DNA from: Hofstenia miamia
Lineage: Eukaryota; Xenacoelomorpha; Acoela
NCBI GenBank assembly: GCA_004352715.1
Contig: SCFE01000087.1
Span: 926,822 to 990,821, forward strand
Reading direction: 5' to 3'
DNA length: 64,000 bases
Below the pieces are notes generated by a model. It ran no database searches and was not told the DNA's origin. It saw nothing but the letters and a program-made list of their open reading frames with translations. A program made the translations under genes and the position numbers. Shown here piece by piece: positions 36,705-48,700 of the stretch; within the stretch, counting starts at the first letter, position 1, and every line of letters begins with the position of its first letter.

Positions 36705-39700
36705 GGTTAAACTCCATGTTCTGCACTTTAATGCAAGTCAAATAATATGCTTTTAAATAACAAAATATTATTATACTGAATGGTCACACTTTTTTGAAAG
36801 CATTGAGATGTAAAAAATTGTTAAACGTTTGTTTTATTTACTTAATGCTGGTTGACAGACATACGGTAATTTTACTGCAAATAGCCACGCTGTGATTCAG
36901 TAGGCTTTAAGTGATGTATAGCATTTCTTTTCGATTCCAACTAGTTATATGCAGTAGACGATTGTTATGCTGAACTATATTCCTATAATCAAAAAACATA
37001 AAATCTGTAAGTCGCAGTGCACACTAGAATTAAAACAAACAAATGTAATTTAACTTGGAGTTGAATATCATGAATCATAACCTAGGTTATTTTAAAAGAA
37101 TATTTGATCTTGCTCAACTGCTTTCAGTTTTGGGCTATCTGAAAATAAAATAAATTCGCAGAAAGATGCATTACTTTAAGGCAACACAAAGCACTAAAAC
37201 AATAATAACCGAGTGGCAATAAACCCAATTCAACCATAAGAGTAACATGTATAATTAGGTTTATAGTATAAGCTACTAGGAGCTCTGAGGTTTCCCACTA
37301 CCAATTGTAGCAGCTGAATAAACTGTGTTTAATAATTCGAATAGATCTCTATTCCAACACTTACATCGTCAGCCATCCAATCTGCGAAAGGTCGTTGTCC
37401 GCCACTCATCACTTCCCAAACCAGGGTTCCAAACGCCCAAACGTCGGCCGCCGAGGAATATTTGCGATATGTCATGACTTCCAGCGAAGCCCAAGGCAAC
37501 AAATCAATGAAAAGCTAAAAAGTCCAATTAAACCATTTAAAATTATTACAAACATCGTACTACTATTATAGGCCGTGAAAGCAAAGAATTTTTTTTGCCT
37601 ACGTGTATATTATTGCTTATACAAACGTTGAACTCGTATTTGTAAAAAAACTACAAGAAAATGAGTGCGATTTAAGCACATCAATTCTAAATCAAGGTAG
37701 TTAATGAGTATTATAGTGATTTATTAGAGATCGTCTTGTGTCACTAATCGTTTGTCAAAGTGGTGAACAAAGAATATTGAATGGCGTCCACAAACAGAAT
37801 CAAGCGCAAATAGCTTTGAAATTAACCACTGATAAAGTTTGGTTAATTGCGTGTGAAATTGAAAATGATGTTTACATCTGTAATTAGAGACCAGATGGCA
37901 ATACCGGCGTTGTTGATTGTCAGACGGCATTACGCACCTTCAATAAACACACAATCGATAACAGACGGATTTAGAACAAACAGTATTTCACACGACACCT
38001 TTCCTAGTTCTATTAATAATCATAAATCACGTTTTTTCTTCAATTTCTGACAATTCATTGGGTTCATCATAAATTCAAGATTCTACTCTGCTATGGACAA
38101 GGACTACTAAATGAATCTAGGATTCCATGGTTGTATGTATAACATACCGTATCTTGTCCACATTATCAACTGCAATTCTACAACTGCAATAACTGCGTAG
38201 TATATTTCACATTTCTTATCTCTGCAAAGGAAGAGAAATTTATGTAGCGAACAAAAGCTAAATGTATTGGGCAAGTTGAATGATACTAACCTTAGATACT
38301 CCAGGGATATTTTAGAGTTTTTTATGGTTCTTAAATTATTTTAAACGCTTATATCTCAAAAACTAATAATAATATCAACGATATGAAATCATCACGTGAT
38401 AAAGATTCCCATCTTTCATCTTCGCCAATGTCCAGACGATTTGTCTCTCATCATCTTGGCCCAACCCAGCCTGCGTAATCTTTGCTTTGAGGTTAAGAAT
38501 GGCTTTCTGGGTGCCACGAAAGTCCCAATTGAGTACTTCTTTAGGATGTTTCGCACAGTTCTTGCTGTCACAAGGTGACCATCAGCCAATTCGTTGACAA
38601 ATTCCTCTGAAGTCTTCCTGGGATTTCCCTTTGAAAGGCACATAAGAGCTGACAGTACTTCGAGGTCGCTCTACAAGTCGGCCAAAATTACGCTGACTCA
38701 TCCCTTTCAAATATTTGGAGATAATCAGCTCGCGGATGGCAAAAGGTACGTAATCAGGCATCATATATGGCGAAGAAAGACTGTTATTAGACATTTTCAA
38801 TATAAATAGACTGAAAAAAGCTCAACCAATAAAATTTTTTCCAGATTCTCTGATTTGGTCTGAAGTGGCCGAATACATTTTTCCAAGAAAAAATTAGCTA
38901 ACTAAGTATTTAGCATTTCTACTTGAGATTTAAAGTAAACAGTGACAATTATGTCTCAATATTGATGAATTCCTCTTTCTGCAAGATCAAATCTAGTTAA
39001 AAAATACCTATGACATTCTTGGCGTCCATTTCTTAGAAATATTTATGACAAATCATGGGTGGTCGAATTCTTTTTTCCAGTACTGAATTTTCATTGTTTA
39101 TACGTTTGTCAGAGTACCGGAAAATGCTTGATTTGTTGAAACGGATGAATTTTATTTTCAATAGACAACATTTTTAACATCAATGATTGTTGATAAATGA
39201 CATTGGTTTTGAATCGCTGTGCACTTAGCTTCAACGAGTCTACAAAGCCATACATTATTATTTAAAGTGGACCTTTGATAAAAATACATCTTTGCTGTTG
39301 AACGCTCAACAACCGCGAAAAATATCATTCACAAGCAACGAAGAGCAAATGCAATTTGACTTGAGGTTTTAAAATTGTAGCAGTTTGTCAAAAAGAATTG
39401 TTTTTGCAGCAGATGTTGTTTGACGTTTACATCTTAGAAAACTAATGATTTTCTATTGTATAAATCGATTTCTCTTAAGAAATTAGAGCACAAGTTTAAA
39501 AACAAACTGAAGTCCACTAGTCTAGATAAAGCACAAAAATAGTCAAAATTACGCAAATCTAAGAATATTTTAAATTGCAGTAGTTTTTAAGAAATTAGTG
39601 TAATTAATAAAGAAGTAGTGTAATTAATAAAGAAGTCGAAGCCATCATTCAGTTGTCTACTATACTGGCTTTAGGGAATGTTTACTATTTATATTCACAA

Positions 39701-42700
39701 GGGGAATAGAACTTTGAATTAAAATTAGAAATATTAACACATTTGATCTATCAATGAAAAATTCCAAGTAAAACTAAGAACACAAATACAAAATATATAT
39801 ACTTAAATACTCTAAAATTATTTTTGAAAAAAATTTAATATTTGTATAAATATTATCTTAGAGAGGATCATTCGAAGATATCCCACCTGAACAAATGTCA
39901 CCCTTCTCTTTTTGCCTGAACCCTAACTCAAACCCTATTTTCCATTTTATATACCTAAGCCCTAACCCAAACCACAAACTAGAGTTTCTTAAATCTAAGC
40001 CCTGGACCCCAATCAACCCCTATTTTTAATTATTTTATAGGCCAAATCACAATGGGTGTTTCCTAAACCTAAAATCTAATTAAAAAAATTTTCCTTCCCA
40101 CCTGACAATTTATCACCTCAAGTTCCCATCTAAAGATACATTAACCTACTGAACTACTAGAATTTAATCTTAAAAATTACCTTGTAACCCGAAATTTATT
40201 AGGTTGGTGCATAAGTTCGTAGCGCTCACCTTCGAAGCAGAATATGTATGATTTTCNTAAGTATTTAGCATTTCTACTTGAGATTTAAAGTAAACAGTGA
40301 CAATTATGTCTCAATATTGATGAATTCCTCTTTCTGCAAGATCAAATCTAGTTAAAAAATACCTATGACATTCTTGGCGTCCATTTCTTAGAAATATTTA
40401 TGACAAATCATGGGTGGTCGAATTCTTTTTTCCAGTACTGAATTTTCATTGTTTATACGTTTGTCAGAGTACCGGAAAATGCTTGATTTGTTGAAACGGA
40501 TGAATTTTATTTTCAATAGACAACATTTTTAACATCAATGATTGTTGATAAATGACATTGGTTTTGAATCGCTGTGCACTTAGCTTCAACGAGTCTACAA
40601 AGCCATACATTATTATTTAAAGTGGACCTTTGATAAAAATACATCTTTGCTGTTGAACGCTCAACAACCGCGAAAAATATCATTCACAAGCAACGAAGAG
40701 CAAATGCAATTTGACTTGAGGTTTTAAAATTGTAGNNNNNNNNNNNNNNNNNNNNNNNNNNNNNNNNNNNNNNNNNNNNNNNNNNNNNNNNNNNNNNNNN
40801 NNNNNNNNNNNNNNNNNNNNNNNNNNNNNNNNNNNNNNNNNNNNNNNNNNNNNNNNNNNNNNNNNNNNNNNNNNNNNNNNNNNNNNNNNNNNNNNNNNNN
40901 NNNNNNNNNNNNNNNNNNNNNNNNNNNNNNNNNNNNNNNNNNNNNNNNNNNNNNNNNNNNNNNNNNNNNNNNNNNNNNNNNNNNNNNNNNNNNNNNNNNN
41001 NNNNNNNNNNNNNNNNNNNNNNNNNNNNNNNNNNNNNNNNNNNNNNNNNNNNNNNNNNNNNNNNNNNNNNNNNNNNNNNNNNNNNNNNNNNNNNNNNNNN
41101 NNNNNNNNNNNNNNNNNNNNNNNNNNNNNNNNNNNNNNNNNNNNNNNNNNNNNNNNNNNNNNNNNNNNNNNNNNNNNNNNNNNNNNNNNNNNNNNNNNNN
41201 NNNNNNNNNNNNNAGGAGGGCGTCCTGCATTACGAGCTGCTTCCCAGAAATCAGACCATCACTGCTGAAGTTTATTGTCAGCAACTTCAACGACTCAAAA
41301 ATGCAATCCAAGAAAAACGAACTGGAACGAGGCATGTTACACTGCTTCATGACAATGCCAGACCACATGTCGCACGAGCGACAAAACGAGTCATTGAGGA
41401 GCTTGGATGGGAGGTTCTTCCACATCCCCCCTACTCTCCCGACCTCGCTCCCTCAGACTTCCACCTCTTTCGATCGCTCTCAAACAATCTTCGTGGGACC
41501 TCCTTCGCCGACAACACAGCTCTTGAAAATTGGATCGAGCAATTCTTCGCCTCGAAATCACCAAACTTTTTCAAAAGTGGAATAAGAAAATTGCCAGAGC
41601 GTTGGAGTGAAGTGATCGATCGCGGCGGCGATTACATCATTGATTAAAGACTTAAACCTTTGGATAAGTGTTTAAAAGTGTCATAATCATGCTTGTTGTA
41701 TAATTGCAATAAAATCGAAGTAAGAAATAACACTTTTTCAGTACAATTATTATATACTACTATTCTCAAATTCGATGTTTTTGAAAACGCTACGAACTTA
41801 TGCACCAACCCAATACTTTGTACATTCGTTTTCAAAAAATATTCGTTAAGGTCATAAAGAAAAAAGTAAGATACATTTTATTAAAACATTAGATAATTTT
41901 GAACATTGGGACTTCCGTTATTCTAAAAAAACTGTCTCAACCAAGGGTTCAGATTTCTTTGACCCCTACTTTGTAAATTATGAATACTTACAAAACACTA
42001 AACTTGTTGAATAGTCAATAACGTAATTTATTAATTAGAAATATGTTAAATTTTCATTGTATATTTCTTTGGCAATTATGAAATACCAAAAAGATTTTTA
42101 TATATTTTAAAGTATCATATTATGAATGAGTTTAATCAAATGGTCGGAAATTTTTCACTTCCCGTTTAAATATATATTAATATAAGTTATAAAAGTGTCA
42201 AAATGTGAAATTGGAATTTGTCTATAGAAAATTGATTACGAGGAAAATACATTAAAAAAAACCCTGAAAAACTAGAGGATATGGTTATTCTATCCAATAA
42301 TACATATGTTGCTAAAGTTCGAAATAAATTTGAGTCTGAAACTCAGTTATACTATGACGTTTCTCTGGAATCAAAGAACACAGAAAATGAATTTACAAGA
42401 AGTTTCAACTATTGGATATCAGTAAAAAAATGGGAACATTGCTTGTTCAATACTCCGAGTTGATAAGATTAATCTCGAAGCAATTTAACGAGAAGAAAAC
42501 TCTTGCAAAATTTGCCATTGGCGCTTTTAAATGGATGCCAAAATTTGATAAAGCATGGCATAAATCTGTCAAACGAGAACTAGCAGTTTTTTACTTGCAG
42601 ACCATTAACCATTTGATAAGAATACTATCCGATGACAGCAAGAAGCGTCAATCAAGATTTCAGAAAAGAAACCGCTTCCATGCGTCATACTAAAAAACAA

Positions 42701-45700
42701 GCTGTACAAAATACCAGATAATGAATGCGAAATTTCGTTGAAAACCCTACTAAATTTAACCCAAATGAAATCTCATATATTCATAAAAAATTATTTTTAT
42801 ATTGATTATTGACGCTTTTGTTGTTGAGATACTTCAAAAGGTGATATCCCAAAAGTAAATCTTAGCTGTCGAAAAAATTATACAGAATCTTGTAAAACTT
42901 CCAAAAGTTTAAATATAAAACAAAATTCTTAAAAAATGCTTACATTCGATGTTCCGATTGTCTCTTCATACTCAAGAGCGGTTCTTGTATCAAAACCTGC
43001 AACTTTACACACACCAGAGCTGCTCATAAGAACGTTCTCAGCGTTCAAAACCTAAATAATTTTGTATTATGAAAATGACAAATTATGGTCTCTCTCAAAT
43101 AGAAAAGAACTAAACCCGGAACGCATTAAAAACAAACTCGCTATCAAAACGCAGACAGTTTTGCCCTGTATTTTATAAATATATCAAACAGAAATAAATA
43201 TTATCAAATAAAAAGTTTGGACTAACAAATATTTATCGAAACAATTTAAACTCTTGACAGGTCGTAATCAGGCAAAATTAGTGAAAGACAACATGTTATT
43301 ACTAGAATGCGGGAGATTTCCCGATCACCGTGCAACGCTATTTAGCGTAAAGTGGAGCTAAATCAAGCAAATAAAAACACGGAAATTAATATTATTACGG
43401 CGGGAAGGATCGGCCGCTGTTAGTTATAATGCACAATGACAAATTGACAGAGAAAGTATATATTCTCTAATGAATGATTTCGCAGATAAATTCACTGTCA
43501 CTCGGGTAATTTAATCCGGAGCGTAGATGTCATTATTAATTATAATCACTATTTTAGAAACTGCACTACTGATAAGGGAGGGCAAAATAATTGATTCGTA
43601 ACTAAGCTGGCTAATTCCAACTAGAATGAAAGAAAACACTAATAAGAAATTTAGTTTTTAATCCTTCAAATCATTGAAACGCTTAAAAACTACAAAGTAA
43701 ACAAAACACATTTTCAACAATTAGACTTCAACAAACAAGTAAAGCCTAAATATTTTAGTACAATTTTTTATTCTACATACCTCAGTGATACAACCGAACG
43801 TTGAAAAGCTCATTTTTGACAAACAAAAAATTGAAAAAATTATATTATGAAATTACCGAAGCCCGATGCATGGAATTTTATTAAAAATAAAAAGGGTTAA
43901 ATCTGATATCATCAAAAATGGCAAAACTTATGAAATTGCGCGATATTTTGCATTGTTCCTTTGGTTTCTCTAGTCTATCGATTTTTGGATTAATCTAATC
44001 GTTTTCTTTGAAATTCCTCGTTAAAATATAATCATAGTAATTAACCAAATGTAAATTTAGGCCAGGGCATACATAGGATTTTCTGACGGGGGTTGGAGGA
44101 GGGGACATCGCAGTCATAATCAAATGCATTTCAGTTTTTAAATTTTCTTAATTTTTTAACAAAAAATTTTTGATTTGACAAATTAAAATCAATTTTGAAA
44201 ACTTTAAGGGATACATTCCACCATGCCACTCTAGGGCTAATAATTACGAGACTTAAATATTTATTTGACTTAAAAATGCGCTTGCATGAATGTGATTAAA
44301 GTTATTTTTTTCAGAAACTTTCAATTTTCGATCCTCAAATTATAAGAATATTGTTGCAACACGTCTGACACAAGGGCGAGAAACAGGCTGGGTTAAGTTG
44401 GATCAGAAATCCAAAATTTGAAAAAAGTCGCTTTTATTATTAAGAAAAATTAATAGAAATTTCAAATAAGTTTACGAGAAGGTTTTCGAAGATAACGTTT
44501 TATTTATTAAACAAAATGCTGGGAAAATATCAAAAACAATTTAATCAACACTTCAAAAGCAGGCCTTGATAAAAATTCAAATAAAGTAAGATAAATCAGA
44601 TTGCATGTGAATTAAACGCACTCGGCAGTTCAAATAAAGCAGAACTGCAGCCAAACGAAAAGTGGAAAGAAAATGACGTGTTAGCATTGCCCAGAAAGCG
44701 TCAGAAAACTGTCATGAAAGTTTATATACGTCAATATCAAAGGAGAAAACCGACAGAAATGTGACTTTAATCAAATTTTGCATGTAGGAAAGTCAGGTGT
44801 ACAGTAGTTTGGGTCTGTTTAGATTAGGTCAGAAAACTTAACCAGCATCCTACCAATCTCATCAATTAAAAACAGCTTTTATTTCTGGAATTTGATTTAT
44901 TGCAAATTTTGGTTTACGCAATACACCCAAACCCAGTGTTATTAAACTCATTGCTTTAATTGATTTAAGAAACATAATATAAGAAAATTGATAAATTACC
45001 AATCAAGAAATTGGAGTAACGACTTATAGGTTGGGTTTACCTCAAAATATTTTTGAACTGCTTCCATACATGGCAGAAATTTACCCATTTCCCTAAACAT
45101 GGAAATGTCCACATATTCTAAAAAATAAAAAATCCTGAACACCAATTTCTATATTCATTACCTAATCATATTCAGAGGACGTCTGAAATCTGCTCCAAAT
45201 TCACACATACAATTATTATTTGGAATGGGGTAAAACAGTTTAGTTCAACATACCTTGTGTACGTAACCCAAATCCGATAGATAGTGCATTCCACATGCGA
45301 TTCCGCGAAGAAGGTGGACTAATTGTAGAGTGGAATACTTTCCATTTGATTCACGCAAAGCTCTGTCAAGGGCCCCGTTTGCTGTGTATTCCAAACACAT
45401 CAACATTTGAGGGGCTAAATATAGTTTTTACATTACAAAAATTTATGTAAAAAATGTGATTGTTATATACATTGCAAGTTTGAAAATATAACAAAATCGA
45501 TCAATAGAAATGTATTCAGCTCGCGATTCCAGAAATGGGCAAAAACGTGCTTTGTACTTTTCAACCGGCCAGTTATAAATGTCGTTCTATAGAGTTTAAA
45601 AAAACGAATCACAGACTTTTTAAAATTTATTGAACTTCTCTGTTAACCTAATTAGTAATCTTATTAACAAAATAATTAAAACTATTTAGAAAAAACACTT

Positions 45701-48700
45701 GTAATTTCAGCAGGGCCAGCTTAAACCTACGCGGGGCCCGGGCAACATATGACCTATAAGTAAACTGAAAAAGTAATGTTAACAACACCCCTGTTATAAT
45801 AATTTGGTTTCACTCCTTATTTAGTTGTTGTAAAACGGCATATATCTGTGCTTACATATGCTATTTGTTGGGAAATTATGTAGCTTGCAAAATATATATT
45901 ATTATATCATTTTTGCTCGATAATATAATTATAGATAATTATATATAATTTCGTCCGAACAGTTTAAGACATCAGTTCTAAATCCAAAAAGCAGTTTCAG
46001 AAAGTTTATGCATTGCAATCTGAGGATATGACAAACATATTAAGCATGTTAAAGAGAGTTATAGATTTTTATACATCATTTAGTATCTTAATATATCCTT
46101 AATCAACATTAAAGAATTAAAGGTTTGGAGAGCAATATTAAAATATAAGGTATCTTTAAATCACTATAAAACAGATCAGTGATTTTAAAACCCATCTAAT
46201 ACTTTAAAGTATTTTTCAGTTACCTTAAAGGGAATGATTGTTCCAAGAAGTTTAAAGTATAAACAAGAAAATTATTGGAACTTTAAAGATTTTGTTGCTA
46301 TCAGTTCCATGAGTATATTGTATGTATACAATAAATGGTCTGAATTTCAAAGCTAGGTTTTATTACATCCTGTGTTTTAATAATTAAAGAGATAATTGTA
46401 GTTCGTTTTATGCCACTGCATATAATAATACAATTAGTGTTATGATTATTTTTATTTTTAATATTATAATGAAATATAAAGTAATGTAGAAATTAAAATA
46501 ATATATTAAAAATAACGTAAGCCAATATGATATAAAATTTTTTTAACAAAATATAGATACATTTGTATAATTGTATCCTGGGTATATAACTATATAAATT
46601 CTACTTGTCAAGCTTAGTATATGCTTAATAAAGTTTTGTATATTTTGTCAACAAATCAAATCTTAGATTGCAAGAAAAAGTGAAGCAACTGCAAGAATGT
46701 GTCATACCTAAAAAGAAAAGATATAGAAATAGAAAAGAACAAATAGCCACATTGTATTTCTCAAATATTAAATTTATCAAGAAACATTCTTTGTATTTTG
46801 GAAACTAATTGAATTAAAACATATTTGTTGGTTAGGACGTATTTATTAAAAGACTTTTTCTCGCTTTTTTACTAAAATATTCTATAAAAATTCATGCTAT
46901 ATCATTCTCAATTGATAGCAGTTACAAACCACTATAATTCTGTGTATATGGTCGATCACAAATATCTTTTAATTATAACATTAAAATCGAAAAGAGCCTT
47001 ATTTGTTGTAAACCATAGTGTGGATATTAATGTATGTACCCTAATGTTCAAATGCAAATAGCAATGTAATTGTTGAATTCATATTGTGGAAGATTTCATT
47101 TTGTTTTTCTTAAATTTACTAAAAAAATTATTTAGTACGGGGCCCCGAAAAGCGCGGGGTCAATGGCATACTCCACTGCCTCGCCCCCTTAAGGCCGGTA
47201 CTGAATTTCAGGGTCATTTACAAAATTGATGTAATGGCTAATGGTATAAAAATTTCACGCTATATGCAAATAATTGGACAAGCGTTGCAAATTCAAAACG
47301 TAATTAAATTTCCTTCCTGATTTGAAAATCGGTAAACAAGTATCATATATATTGCAAGTGGCCTTATCCCAAATACTTCTACTTAAATATATCTGAGGAG
47401 AACGTTTCATTATGCAGATGTAAATATTTAATGAGAATTTTTAAAACGTCATCGGTTGAGAATGCGTTAGTTGAAATGCGATACATAGTATATTCTACAT
47501 TTAATTCCACTGCTATATTTAAGATTTTGACAAAAATGTCATCTAAAGTCTTTTAAAATGCTGAGGATCCGTTTTATTTTGGTATTAGAAAAGGGCATCA
47601 TTTGTGTAAAAAGTTTGTCAACATGAGCTGCAGTTATATTTTAAGGGTATACACTGTAAATAATAATTTCGTAAAACTTAATTATACAAAGTGTGTCTAG
47701 TAGAGCACTAAATTAGTTTCTAAAACTAGGCATCGTTATATTTAAGGATGGCAATTTAAAAATGCGGGTGCATCCAACTGCGTCTAAAAAGAGCTTCTGT
47801 TGAAAGCAGTGGCGCTAATGACGACATACTTCCGCTAGCTGTTAGCTTGGTTCACGAGGTTAATCAATGAAGAGTTTTAAACACTAATTTCATTTACTTT
47901 TATAACAATGTGTTTCAATCGTAATGTACATTGAAAAGGACTATAGCATTAACCATGACCTAATAAATTTAGTAGGTCACGCATTAATATTGAACTAATT
48001 AGACAGAATGTCTAACCATTTTGGAAGAAATGATAATGGAAGGATACCGCACACACAGGAAAATGGGGAACCCACTGAGCAACGCTCACAATTTAACCCG
48101 AACTACTTAAATTAAACCTCAGCCATATAAAATGTGATATGAAAAATAACCAGCGCGTTGACTCAATATTTTTGATTTCTTCCGGGGCGTCTGTTGAAAA
48201 ACCTGAAAATTAACTGAACATTGAAGTTGGAAATCTCAACTAACGCCAAAGTAGATAATGACTAAGTAATATCAGCATAAATACTGGCATTTTCAGGGTT
48301 CTGCAAAGGTTTTGAAGAATTAAAATTTCAGGGTAATATTTCGTCAGAAGTTTGAAGTCTGCATTTCATCAGGAAAAATTGAATCTAAGCTTAGTATAGA
48401 CATTGCATATCTCAAACTTTTAAGTCTTCAAAAGGTTTTAATAAGCGATATATAGTATAGTGTAGAAAGAAAATGCAAAATTTAGAATAGAATGCTTTAA
48501 GTAGACAAACATTTAGATTAGTGATGTGAGGTTACTGCATTTAGCTAATTTTTTGTTTCACTTTGCACTAGAACATAAGATGTTGCATTATCGACAAAGA
48601 AATCTTAATACCAAACGGGCCAAAGGCTTTAAATTTTGCTTAACAGCACATTTCCTTCTTATGGGCGGGGAGGCTGCCTTCGAGTCTCGCGAAGTCCCAT

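Larger units (their letters stand above)
40199..41813 (+). mobile_element. mariner transposon with intact ends, interior interrupted by assembly gap
   Basis: The left end TTAGGTTGGTGCATAAGTTC and right end GAACTTATGCACCAACCCAA are inverted repeats that continue to TAGCG/CGCTA (about 26 bp, one mismatch). TA dinucleotides at 40197-40198 and 41814-41815 give the mariner target duplication. 40199-40256 and 41214-41813 are real mariner sequence. Between them lie one N, a 478-base copy of nearby intron and 478 N. A normal mariner is about 1.3 kb. The ends and the transposase tail look fresh, suggesting recent arrival in this intron. Confidence 0.9.
37515..42943 (-). other. Eph intron carrying two Tc1/mariner-class elements and an assembly duplication
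   Basis: This 5.4-kb intron holds a Tc1-like relic (38416-38800), a mariner (40199-41813), a gap and a 478-base segment that is repeated. Short open frames at 42281-42693 on the plus strand match nothing I recognise. The rest is plain AT-rich intron. Confidence 0.75.
43052..45253 (-). other. Eph intron with candidate alternative exon and conserved-looking block
   Basis: The intron splits the HRD motif of the kinase domain. It contains the 77-nt candidate exon at 45041-45117, a less AT-rich block at 43260-43620, and near 44060-44110 a GGGGG-rich stretch that may be a decayed transposon end. Otherwise I see nothing. Confidence 0.6.

Noticed and set aside
37724-37930. Minus-strand 68-codon frame, His/Gln-rich
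   Set aside because: No family match and no splice phase that fits the flanking kinase exons.
38396-38809. Plus-strand frames of 60-71 codons over the Tc1 relic
   Set aside because: Shadows of the minus-strand transposase fragments.
42281-42693. Two overlapping plus-strand open frames (60 and 93 codons) in an Eph intron
   Set aside because: No recognisable domain, opposite strand to the gene and no supporting splice or start context.
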